Of a stretch of DNA of 64,000 bases, positions 1-11,215 are shown piece by piece. Below the pieces are notes generated by a model. That model did not search any database. It was not told the origin of the DNA and saw only the letters and a program-made list of their open reading frames with translations. This stretch comes from Glaciozyma antarctica PI12 (Eukaryota > Basidiomycota > Microbotryomycetes > Kriegeriales > Camptobasidiaceae): NCBI GenBank assembly GCA_002917775.1, contig KZ627157.1, forward strand, positions 1,243,482-1,307,481, read 5' to 3'. Every line of letters starts with the position of its first letter. Positions within the stretch are counted from its first letter, which is position 1. A program made the translations under genes and the position numbers.

Positions 1-1
1 G

Positions 2-1636
2 TCTGAAGCTCACGAACGAACGCTGCCAGACACGTTCGGTACGAGCATCTACGCCTCGACTCCGTTGCCTGCACATACTCCAGCGGTCTCCTGCCCGTTC
101 AGCATCACCATCACTCCCACCCTCGCCCTCTCCGCGCTCGCCTCCGTCCTTCCTTCCACCGACGACCATGAGCTGATGGTGACCTACCTGGCCCTCCACC
201 GTCTCTCCCCATCGGACCTCCTCGCCAACCTCGTCCTCGCGCACAAGGTGTACGTCGATAGCCTCCCGAGGGAGGAGGACATGCGCACGCCGCTGTACTT
301 TAGCGCGGCGGAGATGGAGCTCCTCAAGGGTACGAACCTCTTTGGCGCGACCGAGGATCGTCGGAAGAGCTGGAACGCAGAGTGGGAACACGTCGTTTCC
401 ATCCTTGCGATCCCGAACTCAACTCTCCTAACCTGGTTCGTCCCATCTCCCTCTCTCTCCTCGCGCGTCCGCTCACCACCTCGATGCAGGGAGCTCTACC
501 TCTGGGCTTGCACGATCCTCTCGTCCGTCTCTCCCTCTCCCCTCCCTGCTCTCACTGACCTCCCACAGCTCCCGTGCCTTCCCCTCCTCCCTCCTCCCCA
601 ACCCCGTCGAGCCCGCTACTCCCGTCCTCTTCCCCGGCGTCGATACGCTGAACCACGCCTTTGGAAAGCGCGTATCGTGGTTGACGGACGTGCATGCCCC
701 GACGGCGGGAGGGGAGAAGGGGACTTTGACGATTGTGCTGGATGAAGGCGTTGCGGAGGGATGCCAAGGTGCGCTCAGTTCCTCCTTCTCTCATCCTTTT
801 CGGTACTGACGCTATCGCGATTACAGCCTTCAACACCTGTACGCCAACCCAGCCGTACTTACCGCCGCAAGCTAACTCCCCCTGCAGACGGCCCCAAGCC
901 CTCGGAGGAACTCCTCCTAGGCTACGGTTTCGTAACCCCCTCCAACCCAGGCGACACGGTCGCTCTCAAGCTCTCCCTCTCTCCAACCCGCCACGTCGTC
1001 CCTCGCTCCGGCGTCCTCCCCACCGCTCTAATCCTCGAGATCCGTCGATTGGTCGCTACGGCCGAGGAGAAGGCGCGCGAAGTGGAGGGGTGGATGGGGT
1101 GGGAGAACGAGCTGGAGGCGCTTGGGATGTTGGGGGATATGCTGGAGGGGAAAATGGGGGGAGTGCTGGGGGGTGCTGGAGAGGGGGAGGGAGCGAGGAG
1201 TGAGGTGAGGGAGATGTGTGAGGAGTATAGGAGGGGGCAGGTGGAGATTCTTCAGAAGGCGTTAGAAGTGCATGAGGGGATGATGGGGGATTTGGAGCGG
1301 AGAGCAGCTGAGGCGGGAGTGGTGCTGTTCGGCGTTCGGCGACGATTCGGACGACGAGTAGAATCGAGCAGTGTACAGAATCCCGCGAGCAGTAATCCCA
1401 CCCTTGTCCATATCTCGATACCGACTGCGTTCATTCCCCTCTCATCGCCTTGCCCTGCCTCTCGCTCTCCCTCCTCACTCCCTCCCAAAGCCCCTCAATC
1501 CCCCAGTTCTCCCTCGCCGCCTCCGTCATTACATGCACCACCACTCCTCCCGCATCTAGCAATGCCCACCCGCTCGCCTGTTCAGCCCTGCTGGGACTGG
1601 GAGCGCGCGCGCGGGCGTGTCGAGAGGGAGGAGTAG
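2..1636 (+). CDS. SET-domain protein methyltransferase (5' partial)
   Basis: The reading frame is already open at the left edge, so the start lies outside the window. Spliced exons 2-435, 490-522, 569-768, 827-838 and 888 onward give a continuous SET core of the Rubisco-LSMT/SETD6/RKM class: a TPLYFS...LLKGTNL segment, then PGVDTLNHAF, then FNTYGPKPSEELLLGYGF. The last motif contains the Asn and Tyr typical of the SET cofactor/catalytic site. A helical substrate-binding tail follows. Such enzymes methylate lysines on ribosomal proteins or elongation factors; the substrate here is not determinable. As written the frame runs to 1636, overlapping the opposite-strand gene. However, TTCGGCG is tandemly repeated at 1328-1341, and removing one copy ends the protein at 1361 with a short acidic tail. 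I think 1361 is the natural stop. Exon 4 is only 12 nt long. Confidence 0.8.
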
Positions 1637-2353
1637 GGAGACCGGTGATGAGAGGGCGGGCGGAGGGAGGGGCGAAGGGGTATGGTGCTGGGGCGGGGGA
1701 AAGGTCGATAGGAGTTTTGGCGAGCTGTACTCTCGTGCGTTAGTGGGCGGTGCTGGTAGGCATAGGGAGGACGTACGAAAGATCGAACTCCTTCGATGGC
1801 ACCACGAAGACCTCCCTCCCTCCCGCGCTTCAGCGTGCAAATCACCACCCAATCCATCCGTTGGGGTTTTGGCGAGCTGTACTCTCGTGCGTTAGTGGGC
1901 GGTGCTGGTAGGCATAGCGTACGAAAGATCGAACTCCTTCGATGGCACCACGAAGACCTCCCTCCCTCCCGCGCTTCAGCGTGCAAATCACCACCCAATC
2001 CACCCACGTATTCTCCGGATCCGCCTCCCGTGCATTGATGAACGTGATGGCGTCGCGGTTGAGAAAGGGCGAGATGGAGAGGTGAGCATGCAGCCCGTGC
2101 AGCGTTTCTGGCAGCTGTGGAGGCGGGGGAAGGGGTTCGAGAGCTACCGCTCGCTTGGGAGCTGTTGGAGTCGGGGTGGCGGGGAGGGTGGAGGGGTCGA
2201 CGAACCAAGGGACGTCGAAGTGTCGGAGGAGGATGTGAGGGAGGCGATGGAGGAGGTGAAGGATCGGCGCGAGGGGAGGAGAGCTGGGAGGCGCCGGGAG
2301 GTAGAAGCTGCTGCTGAGCGAGTGCAGTTGCAAGCTAGGCGAGAGAAAGACAT
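1431..2353 (-). CDS. Iojap/RsfS-like mitochondrial ribosome silencing protein, disrupted
   Basis: The minus strand encodes the Iojap fold. The sequence WVDWVVICTLKRGREGG (about 1970-2010) is followed, after a splice, by SGWALLDAGGVVVHVM and a GIEGLW tail ending at 1431. This matches the DWVVIC...W.LLD.GDVVVHVM...LE.LW pattern of RsfS and the N-terminal domain of fungal ATP25. RsfS proteins bind large-subunit uL14. The ATG at 2353 opens a Ser/Arg-rich presequence ending in RRSFTSS, typical of mitochondrial import. That presequence is one base out of frame with the following VPWFVDPSTL segment, and no intron fits between them. A tandem duplication also adds a spare 100 nt exon and intron. Splicing 1922 to 1725 skips the extra copy and restores the frame. 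The gene is either damaged, misassembled, or rescued by exon skipping. The family call is mine from motifs. Confidence 0.6.
1714..2002. repeat. Imperfect tandem duplication of an exon-intron segment
   Basis: Copy 1 spans about 1714-1856 and copy 2 about 1866-2002. They are near identical apart from a 6-nt indel next to the splice donor (offset 152, then 146). Read on the minus strand, each copy holds the end of an RsfS-like exon, a complete intron (GTACG donor, CTAAC branch site, ACAG acceptor) and the first bases of the next exon. Confidence 0.9.
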
Positions 2354-2514
2354 AGCGTGGCGGGGGTTTGAGGAGAGAAAGGCAGAGGGAGCTTTGAACT
2401 TCGCGAGATTTGGTTCGACCTCGCCCGCCGAGGCCTTCTTTCCCTCAGTCGCATCGACTCTTTCAGCTGCGTATGCGTAAAGACCTGTGTTTCAAACGAC
2501 CATAAATACCTCCC

Positions 2515-5036
2515 TCAATCCAACACATCACCACACCACCTCCCCCACCTCTCCACCACCTCCCTCACCCAATCATACCCCCCGACCGCGACCTCAAACA
2601 GCTCCACATGCACCTTCCCACAATCCCCACACATCCTCTTCCCCCTCCCCTTGATCCCCACCAGCTTCTCCCTCTCCTCCGCCTCCATCCCCGCCCTCCC
2701 CGCGACCTCGATCAACATCAGTCGCTCCCAGCGATGATGGTGTCGAACTCCTCGTTCAGCGACGCGTAGAGCGCCTGAGAGTCCTGCGCCGGCGGAGGAG
2801 CTGTTGGAAGCGCGGGGGAAGATGTCGCGAACGATTGGCTCGCGAGAGGGGCATTGGGAACGCCATTGGGCGAGGCGGGAGACGGGCTTGATGGAGCGAC
2901 CTAGTTTGAGGAAGATGGTGGGATGGGCTGTGAGAGACTTCAGAGGTGGGCGGGGGAGACGATGGGAGAGACGTACCGGAGGGAACGGTGGCGAAGCGCT
3001 TTTCGACCATCTCGTGAACGTAGATATACCTGCGAGCAGAAGGGTCAGTCGAGCTTCGCAAGCGAATCGCAAAACGCACCCTTCCTCATCCTTGTCCGAC
3101 GGAGGTTTCGCCATCTCATGCCTTAACAAGAGCTTCGTGACCGTTGGCAAGTCAGGAAAGATCCAATCTATCAGCCTCATCAGCTCCCTGCTCACATCTC
3201 ACGGAAAAGCAAGTGGAACGCACCATCAAACTCGACCCACACCCCTCTCGTCCCAGCGAAGCACCCCCTCTCCCCCATCGCCTGCTTCGCATGCTGGAAA
3301 CAAAACCTCGGCACCTCCTCCCCTCCTTCTGCGTTCCCCAGTATCTCGTCCAGCATATCGAGCACTAACGGCGCGGGCGACGCGCCGCGCGAGCGAGAAG
3401 GCGACGACGAAGAATCGACGACGAGGCGCGTACAGCGTCGAGAAGTAGCGGTGGTGCCGCAGCATTGGTTCTTCTCGGGTGAGGTCGAGCGTGGGGTTGA
3501 GGGAATGGGAGCTGTGTCGTAGGCGGGGTCAGAGTCGGAGGAACAGAGGTCGATGACGGCGGCTTTGGGCTTCGATTTGGCGGGTGAGGGCTTGGGTCTG
3601 GCGGGCGAGGGTTGGAGTTTAGCGGGTGAAGATTTGGGCTTGGTAGGAGAAGGAGTCGGATGAGGGAGGGAGGGTTGGGAAGTAGGCGAGATGAGGGGAG
3701 GTCGAGGGGAAGGAGTCGAGTAGGGCTGGGGCTTCGGAGGTGATGGAGATGGGATGGGACGAGGGTCGCGATAGGACGAGGAGATGAAGGTTGAGAGAGG
3801 GTCGGGTCGAGTTTGCTGCTGGGGAGTGGCAGCGGGGGCGGAGCACGATTGCGATGCGAATGCGGGATGGGAAGGAGAGTTAGAGGGTTGCCGAGAGAAT
3901 TGCTGGTGATATTCGAGGCTGTCGGGAGCAAAAGCCGCCTGTTGCTGCTGTTGCGAAGTCGAAGAGGGCTGTCGAGCAAACGTTGACGGGGGGTGTTGGG
4001 GCGGAGGAGCGGGCGAGGTGGGATTGCGAGGGTCCTGCGAAGGCAAACCCCCGCTGTTGGGGAATGCTCCGGGGAAAACGGGCGAGGTGATACTTGAAGG
4101 CGGATCTCCCGCGTCGCGAGATGCGTTTGAGACGCTCTGGAGGTAGGGGTCGGGCCCTCGTGGAGGTCCATCTCGATTGTCGCGGGAGTTGGTCGGGAAC
4201 GCTCCCCACTGCGAAGGGACGCTCTGAAGATACGGGTCGGAGCCGCGATGGCTAGGTTGTTGACGGTAATCCTGAGTCGGATGAGATCGGCGGTCCTGGG
4301 GTGGTGGTGGAAAAGCCTGGACGTAGGTGGGCCGAGGTGCTGAGGAACGGGACGAGTAGTCGGCTCGTGGGGTGGTGCGTGTCGTGCTCGAAGGTGGGGT
4401 GTACGCCGCAATCAGCGCGGTGCTGTAATACGGTCGGGGTGGGATGGGAGGTGCAGGAAGGGGGCGTTGCTGATGGTGCTGGGGAGGGAAGGAGCGCTGA
4501 GGGAGGTGGGCAGCGAAGGGTTCGTCGGCCTCGGTCTCTTCTTCCGCTTGAGGTGGAGGGTGAAGGACGAGGAGGTTGGAGGAGGGTGTCGGTATTCCCA
4601 AGGGCCGTGGAGGCGGGCGCAACAGTGGAGAGGTCGGCGAAGGAGGTACGTCCGGACGAGCTCCCTGAGCGTTCCCTGGCGACGTCGACAGCTTCACACG
4701 CCACGAATAACTCCCCTCCCGTGTCCCCAGCAACGCCACTCCCTCCGTAGCTTCCGCCACCTCGTCGACTGAGTCCTTCCTCCGCCGCGCCTTCTGGAGC
4801 GTCGCCGCCACCTCCCCACTCTCGCGTCGCTTCCCCTGGTCGTGCGCCTTCCCCGAGTCGTGTTCAGGCGTTCCGTTCGAAGGGACGCGTGCACCGAATC
4901 CTCGTTTGGGCGTAGGTTGGGTGGCTTGCGCCCAGAGTGGTTGAGGGTGATCGGCTGGGAGAACAGGCGGGCTAGGAGGAGGAGGACCGCTGTCTTGACG
5001 CGTGTGGTTCTTGAAGAGCTTGGTAAATGACCCCAT
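2515..5036 (-). CDS. T5orf172/DUF1766 (GIY-YIG-like) domain protein
   Basis: The protein starts at MGSFTKLFKN (5036). It has a very long Pro/Ser/Gln-rich, probably disordered N-terminal half, and the conserved part is C-terminal. A Cys-rich patch (CCGTTATSRRC...FCFQHAKQ) is followed by a WVEFD-DWIFPDLP segment, YIYVHEM, LKLGRSIKPVSRLAQW, a HRWERL helix and CGDCGKVHVELFEV. This order is that of fungal DUF1766/T5orf172 proteins, whose Y-I-Y and LGRS...R..W elements resemble a GIY-YIG nuclease core. Three introns lie in the conserved part: 3168-3223, 3030-3079 and 2928-2976. Biochemical function is unknown; the Cys/His pairs suggest zinc binding. The upstream in-frame extension to 5243 is probably leader. 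Confidence 0.75.
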
Positions 5037-5309
5037 TGCTGAGGAGGCGGTAGAGTTGGCAGAGGAGGTGAGGTGATGTCGCGGTGGGGTGTACACAGGG
5101 GAGGAAGACGCGACGGGAGCTGCGAACGGCGGTGTTAGTTTAGTTGTGCAGCTGCTCCAGGGCCGACTGAGGCGCACCTCGAGGCTCAACGGCGAAACAA
5201 AGAAACCAAGCGAGGAGGAGGACGAAGGAAGAGAAGGAGTCACTTTCGACGGCGAGACAACAACTGGACTGAGTGGGCGCGATTCGATTCCCCAGCTACA
5301 ACAAGAGAA

Positions 5310-7824
5310 CTACGAAGCTACCTTCCTAGCTGCCAGCAGCCGTTCCTTCAGCTTATCCCTAAGCTCCTTCGCCTTCGCCTCCCCCGCCGCCTCCGTCTTC
5401 GAAGCTCTCCGCAACGCCAACGCCTTCCTCAACTTCTCCTCCTTCGTCTCCTCCCTCTCCTCCTCCACACCCTGCAACGGCATCACCTCCATCGTCTTCC
5501 CCTTCTCCTCCTCCAACCTCGCCAAGAGCAGCGCGCGCATCTCAGACGAAAACACTGTCGGACTCCGCACGTCCATCTCGTCATCCTCCTCGTCGTCGTG
5601 CGCCCATCCCTGCTCCTGCGCCACCGCAAGCTCCTTCTCCGCGCGTAATCGCTTCTTCAAAATTTCGCGGAGGTTGACGCCGTTTGAGGGAGGAGCGACG
5701 GCTTTGTTGGCGAGGGCGGTGCGGTATTCGGCCATGAGGCGGGATTGGAGTTTGGAGCGGAAGAGGGCGGGGCTGTCGCTGGGCATCGGCGGAGAGACGT
5801 CGCTAATCATGGGGGGAGAGAGGTCGAGGGGAGTCAGAGGTGATGGGTCGAGGGGAGTCGGGGGCGAGGGATCGAGGGGAGTCGGAGGTTCGTCGATGAT
5901 CATCTCGGGCTCTCGAGTTGACAGCGACGAAGCTTGCTCCTGCGCTTCCGCGACCTCGTGCGCCCTTCTTTCTTCCGCTGCAGTCGCGCGTATGTCCCTA
6001 TCGACGACGTCGGCGACGGGGTCCTTCCTCCTAGCGGCTCCAAAGATCGAAAGCGTGACTGCTGTCCCATTTCGCGGTGGCGATTCGTCACGAGGGGATC
6101 TCTGGGGAGGCGTAGAGCGACAAGATCTTTTGTAGCGACTGTCGGAAGTGGGGGAGGGAGAGCGAGAGGGGGAGCGAGATTGTCGAGGAGGGGTTCGAGA
6201 AGGCGATCGCGAACGAGACTGGGAGTTCCTTGAGCGAGAGCGAGAACGGGAGCGCGAGTAGGAAGGAGATCTCGCGCGCCTGTAGCCTTGGTCGGACCGC
6301 CGCCGATCGTACCGCTCCCTCGACCTTGACCTCGACCTTGACCTTGACCTCAGGCGTGGACGTTCGCGCGACCTCGACCTCGATCTTGACCTCGGTGGCG
6401 GGTGTCTGCTCCTCGAATCTCCCATCCTGCGGTCCTCGAACGGTCGCTCCCGATGCGGTTCTCGGAACCCTCCTCGACCTCTCCCACCTCGTCCTCTACG
6501 CGCTTCCCCTCGTCCACCACGTACATCCCCACGTCCCCCTCTCGATCTACCATCCAGCGGCTTCGTCGGGAGCGCAGGAACGACCGATACGGGGACAGTC
6601 TCCATCACCACCGGTGCCCTCTCGGGCCTTCCATACTGGACACATCGGTCAAATCCTTCAAGCGTAGTGAACGGCGAGCGCGCAAAGGTCGATACCTCGT
6701 GCGCGAAATGCTCGGCGTCGTTTTCGGAGAGAAAGTCGGATAGGAGGCGGATGGCCGAGGCCGAGCGGAGGTCGAGTTGCGAGGCGATGGAGACGATGTA
6801 GGTTGTTAAGAAGGAGATGTCGACGTTTGGGAAGACTTGGAGCTGTGTGATGAGCATTTAGTGCGGTGTCTGGAGGGGTAGGAGGAATGGACTCACTTCG
6901 CGACGAATGAACTTGATCACACGGGCTTTGAGATCGGCGTTGGCGGCAAAGCTCTGCGGTGTAAACGGCTTGAAGCCAGTGTAACGGTTGCTAGCGATGT
7001 GCTTGGCGAACAACCCCTCGCGGTAAACGTACGCCCTTCGCTCGACCGCTCGCTCCTCCTCCCTTTCACGCCAGGTGCTATCGCTCGGTCCGTTCGCTCT
7101 TCGGCCGTATAGCGAGTGTCGAGGGACGGAAGGACTGGCGAAAGGTGCGGTGCGCGAGAGGAGAGTGTAGTGCGTTAGGATCGAGGTTGAGGGGAGAGGA
7201 TGGAGGTGGTGAATCGAATAGTCTTTGTCGCCGCGTACGCTGTGGATCAGGTGGTGGATGTTGCCGAGGCAGAGAGGGCACTGTGCAAGCGCGTTTTAGC
7301 TCTTCGCTCCGTCCGCACGAAGGCTCGCAGGGACGTACACGGCGCGACTGGTCCGACCAAGCGCGAATGCACGCGAAGCAGAAGATGCGGTGCTGGCAAG
7401 GGGAGATGACAGTCTGGCGCTGTGCATTAGCTTCCTTGCTCTACTCCCAAGCTTCGGAACGCACCATATTCACTATCGGGGACAGACAGATCGCGCAGTG
7501 CTCCTCCTCGTTGACCGGCTCGTCCGCGACCCCAGCTCCAACGACTTCCTCCACCTCCTCCTCCCGGTCATCAAACCCTGCCAACGGGTTCCGATCCACT
7601 TGCTTCCCCTTTCCCTTGGAGGACTCTGCTGCTGCGTTGATGGAAGCTCCGCTGCTGCGTCGGCGAGGCGAGGGAGGGGGGAGCGCGTGGGACGGGCCGA
7701 AGGAGGAAGTGCGGCGCCGCTTTGGAGGACCTGGGGCCGCGGAGAGGTCCATCCTTGCTGAGCAGGCGGCAGCTAGGCTGGGGTTGAGCTGGGGAGCGGT
7801 TGGCGGCTGTTGGGCGAGTGGCAA
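5310..7824 (-). CDS. TOPORS-type RING E3 ligase with RS domain
   Basis: Exon 1 starts at 7824, with an alternative Met at 7752. Spliced exons 7824-7465, 7414-7339, 7280-6897 and 6842-5310 encode a C3HC4 RING (CAICL...CQHRIFCFAC...CPLC), then a HLIHSVRGDKDY segment. Next comes a helical region ending FARSPF...GFD, diagnostic of the TOPORS family (ubiquitin/SUMO ligase of nuclear bodies). After that come RGG-like repeats, a long SR/RS-repeat domain as in splicing regulators, and a charged coiled C-terminal part. In animals TOPORS ubiquitinates or sumoylates nuclear proteins; the fungal role is not known. The gene is divergent from PDCD5 across about 180 bp. Confidence 0.8.
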
Positions 7825-8001
7825 AGAGGCGATTCTCGCGGCTGCTCTCTCTTGTCCAGCAACCTCTCCCGGCCTCTATTCAGCTCCTGTTTATATCGCA
7901 GCAGCTAGTGTTTCAGTCTCTTGCCAGATCGCTCAGCCCAAGCGCCTGCCCAAGTCGTCCTCTCCTTCCTCCCACCTTGCTTCTTCCCCTCAACTCGCTC
8001 A

Positions 8002-8725
8002 ATGGACTCTGACCTCGAAGCAATCCGCGCCGTACGTCTCCCTCCTCCCATTACGGCTTGTGACCACCACTCACTCCAGTTCTTCCAACAGAAACGCATG
8101 GCCGAGCTCCAATCCAGCAACAACGGAGGAGGACCTTCGTCTCTCCCTCCCAATCTCAAAGGACTCAGCAGCGGCGGAGGAGGAGGAGAAGGCGGACAAG
8201 AGGCGGCACAGAAGCAAGCGCAGGAGGAGGAGACTCGGCGTACAGTCATGTCGCAGATCCTGAGTCCGGAGGCGAGGGAACGTCGTACGTCTCTCTCTCC
8301 TCGTTTGGTGGGGTGAGCTGATGGGAGACGAGGGTGCAGTGAGTAGGATTGCGTTGGTTAGGCCAGAACGCGCGAGGGGGATTGAGCAGCTTCTTATGAG
8401 GATGGCGCAAGGAGGTCAGCTTCGAGGGAAAGTGAGCGAGGATCAGTTGATTGGAGTGCTGGATCAGGTGCGTTTGAGCGTTCTCTTGCGTTATTTGGGA
8501 AGCACGGCGATGCTGACTGCTCTCTCGACTTCCAGGTCGAGGCGGCGTACAAGGTCGAGGCGGCGGAAAACGGAGGAGACAAGAGTAGCGGCAAGATTGT
8601 GGTGAGTTCTTCGTCCCTGCTTCCACGCTCACTGCTGGTACGTGCGAGCTCAAGCTGATCCTTCCTTCGTCCCACAGTTTAGTCGGAAGAAGGCCCTCGA
8701 CTCGGACGACGACTTTGATCTTTGA
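8002..8725 (+). CDS. PDCD5/TFAR19 family protein
   Basis: Five short exons (8002-8031, 8080-8284, 8340-8467, 8536-8601, 8678-8725) give a protein with the whole PDCD5 order: an N-terminal DLEAIRA helix, KRMAELQ, MSQILSPEARERL, IALVRPERARGIEQLLMRMA, GQLRGKVSEDQLIGVLDQV, and a terminal FSRKK...DSDDDFDL. PDCD5 binds the CCT chaperonin and DNA/nuclear proteins and is conserved from archaea to human. The window also carries CCT5, but 45 kb away. A Gly-rich insert sits after the first helix. A near-repeat of GTCGAGGCGGCG occurs within exon 4. Confidence 0.9.
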
Positions 8726-9247
8726 GGCGTGCGGTTCAATCTATTCCGTTACGCTGGCTGTCGAGGCCAGATTTCTGCGCAAGGCAACTCCTGGGATTAC
8801 CTGCTTGACGTTTGGCTGCTCGTCTTCTTCGGTGCAGTTCTCCACTTTCTGTTCGCTTGCGATGGTCCCTTCCGATGCTCGCTGCGTTCAAGGGCTGCTT
8901 GTGAGCGCTCGGAAGCCCGTACCATCCGGCATCCTCGTCTCCAACATCGTCTCACTCCTTCTACGTCTTCGCAACGGTTCGAGGGGAGGATTCGGCCAGC
9001 AGATCGGCAGCGACGTCGTGCCAGAGCAGCGATGAGATTGAGCACGGGTACCTCTCCCCTTGTCGAGCCACGGCGTAGGCCAGCTTTTGATTATATTTCG
9101 TAGTAAGGGATTGACTGGTCCAGCAGCTCTTGCGGACGCGCACTGGCGGACAAAACAAACTCGAAAGACGCAACTCCGCCCGAACTCCGACCCCCGCTAG
9201 TCGGCTTCTCCTCCCCGGCTTGTCCTCCTTCCCTCATCTAAGCGCCG
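8726..9247. other. Intergenic, no gene seen
   Basis: About 520 nt between PDCD5 and the dehalogenase. Open frames on both strands lack splice context or family resemblance. It presumably holds the PDCD5 3' UTR and the promoter of the next gene. Confidence 0.5.
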
Positions 9248-10318
9248 ATGTCCAACCCACTACACGGCGTCAAAGCCCTCCTGTTCGACGTCTTCGGCAC
9301 CGTAGTGAACTGGGAAGGCTCCATCATATCTCAGCTCGAAGCGCGCGTCGCAGCAGACGCCAGCGGTTCGTCTCCTCCTCCTCGGGGGCGTGGGGGGAGC
9401 TGATGGGGGTAGCAGAGCTTGGGGAGGTGGATCTCCTGGTGTTTACGCGTGAGTGGAGGGCGGGGTACATGCGCAGAACGTGCGTGCTTGTTGTGGGGAA
9501 GCGGGGACGGAGCTGACGGCGAGCAGGAGGGAGATTGCGGGAGGGGCTCCGGGGCCGACGAATGTCGATGTTCTCCACCGCGAGGTACGTTGTGCGCTGG
9601 GGAGAGTGGAATGGTGCTGATGAGAGCGCACGACAGCTGCTGGACGACCTGCTTGAGAAGCCGGCGTACGCTGTCCTCGCGCGCTGGGACGACGCTGCTC
9701 GTGCTGAGATCACGCTGTTCTGGCACAAGCTGGACGGTGCGTTCACTAATCTGGTTACCGAAAAACACAGGCTAATTGCGCACTCGCAGGATGGGCGGAC
9801 TCGGCCAAAGGACTAGAAGCGCTCCACCACCTCTCTGGCGACGGCGTGATCGTCGGAACCCTCAGCAACGGCAGTGCCCGACTCCTCATCGACCTAGTGC
9901 GCTCCTCCTCCTCCTGCGCTCCTCCAAGCCTGACCCCAACCCACACAGTCCCGCCACGCGAACCTCAATTTCAACGTAATCTTCTCCGGCGACCTCCTCA
10001 ATTCCTACAAGCCCAATCCAGCAATGTACCTCGGCGCCTGCAAACTCCTCGACCTCTCTCCCTCCGAAGTAGCCATGGTAGCAGCACACATCTACGACCT
10101 CCGATTCGCCGCTTCGTTCGGGGTACGTCGTTCGCTCTCTTGTATGAGGGGCGAGGCTGATTACTGGGCAGCTGCGAACGATTTATGTGCCGAGAATGAC
10201 GGAGGATCAGGGGATTGACGGGTTTGAAGGGCCGGAGTCGGTGAGGAGTAAGAGTGAGGGTGGGGAGGTGGATGGGGTGGCGAAGGGGTTGGATGAGATT
10301 GCGGGGTTGTTGCGATGA
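9248..10318 (+). CDS. HAD superfamily, haloacid dehalogenase type II-like hydrolase
   Basis: Seven exons start at ATG 9248 (exons 9248-9365, 9416-9479, 9527-9584, 9637-9736, 9790-9896, 9949-10132, 10172-10318). Motif I is LFDVFGTVVNW, with the nucleophilic Asp in D-V-F-G-T. Motif II is TLSNGS, the conserved Lys is in YKPNPAMY, and the last motif is AAHIYDL. D-V-F-G-T and the A-A-H-x-x-D-L ending are those of L-2-haloacid dehalogenases rather than phosphatases. Fungal members have varied or unknown substrates, so the natural reaction is uncertain. Every splice keeps the frame, and no lesion was seen. Confidence 0.85.
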
Positions 10319-11215
10319 GTCGTGGTGGGGGATGTGGCAATGCGAAGTTGTTGAGATTCCAAATCGTGTTGTGCTGTCGAGCTGGGGTTTTGGAGAGAGG
10401 TAGGAAGCGAAGGAGAAGATGGGAGGAGCGTTGCGAAGGCGGTTAGCTTAAGGACTGGACACTCTGAAGGGCTGATCGGTGCATTCCTCCAGTTGTTCTC
10501 CCTGTGAGGAACAGTCTCGATGATTTTAAAGTGGTAAGCGCGAGACCGTGTTCAAACTAGGCATCTCCATCGCAAGGTGCAGATATCGCCCAGCCTTCCG
10601 AATCTCGCGACCCGAAGAACGAATCGTCTTTGGCAGCTCAGAGTGTCTTCAGCATCGCTTATATCGTTTCGAGATCGAAGTAGGGGTACCGCCAACTTGA
10701 TCCTAAAAGAGGTGCGCGGACAGCAACCTGGCCAGAGTCATCCCTCAGATCGACTGCGGAATTCGCCTCAGCTCCACCTCGTCCCTCTATCCTCGCAAGC
10801 GTCACAAGTCTCTTGCTTTCCTGCTCTCTGCTGTCAGATGATTTCAACAGCTTGCATGCACCGAAACGCCAAAGTGAAAGCGAGACGCTGCGTATCTCTG
10901 CAGCTCCACCTCGATGCCTATACCGTCGTACCCAGCCATCTGCTATCTCGCCGTCTTGTTATACCATTTCTGCGAAAGCTGAAGCGAGAGGAGGAGAGGT
11001 GGTCCCGCCCGAAGTGGCGAGATCCAACAACTCTGCCACTTCCACCCACTTCAGCTCCAAATCCTGCTCTGAGCCTCACCGAACAAACCTTCCTACATCC
11101 CTTCTCCCCACCCCAGACTCCCAAGCTCGTCAAACGCCGTCAACGACCCACTCTTTCCCGTTGACCGTCAAAGTGGCTGAGAAATTGTTGGAAGCTCGGG
11201 CGCCTCTCATTCAAA
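10319..11215. other. Intergenic upstream of tRNA-Glu
   Basis: Nearly 900 nt between the dehalogenase and the tRNA gene. Two overlapping open frames (from 10577 and 10813) have poor codon bias and no recognised motif, so I do not call them. No second tRNA or repeat was noticed. Confidence 0.4.

Noticed and set aside
1714-2002. Mobile element or terminal repeats
   Set aside because: The repeated unit is exon plus intron of the local gene with no inverted ends, target-site duplication or transposase.
1902-2480. Plus-strand 192-codon frame over the RsfS-like gene
   Set aside because: The minus strand carries the Iojap motifs and proper introns; the plus peptide is repetitive Arg/Glu/Gly.
3365-4411. 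348-codon alternative minus frame inside the DUF1766 gene
   Set aside because: It overlaps the Pro/Ser-rich coding region in another frame and is Pro/Arg-biased low complexity, as expected of a shadow.
5089-6135. 348-codon plus-strand frame over the TOPORS gene
   Set aside because: Ser/Arg-rich antisense of the RS domain; the TOPORS exons explain the sequence.
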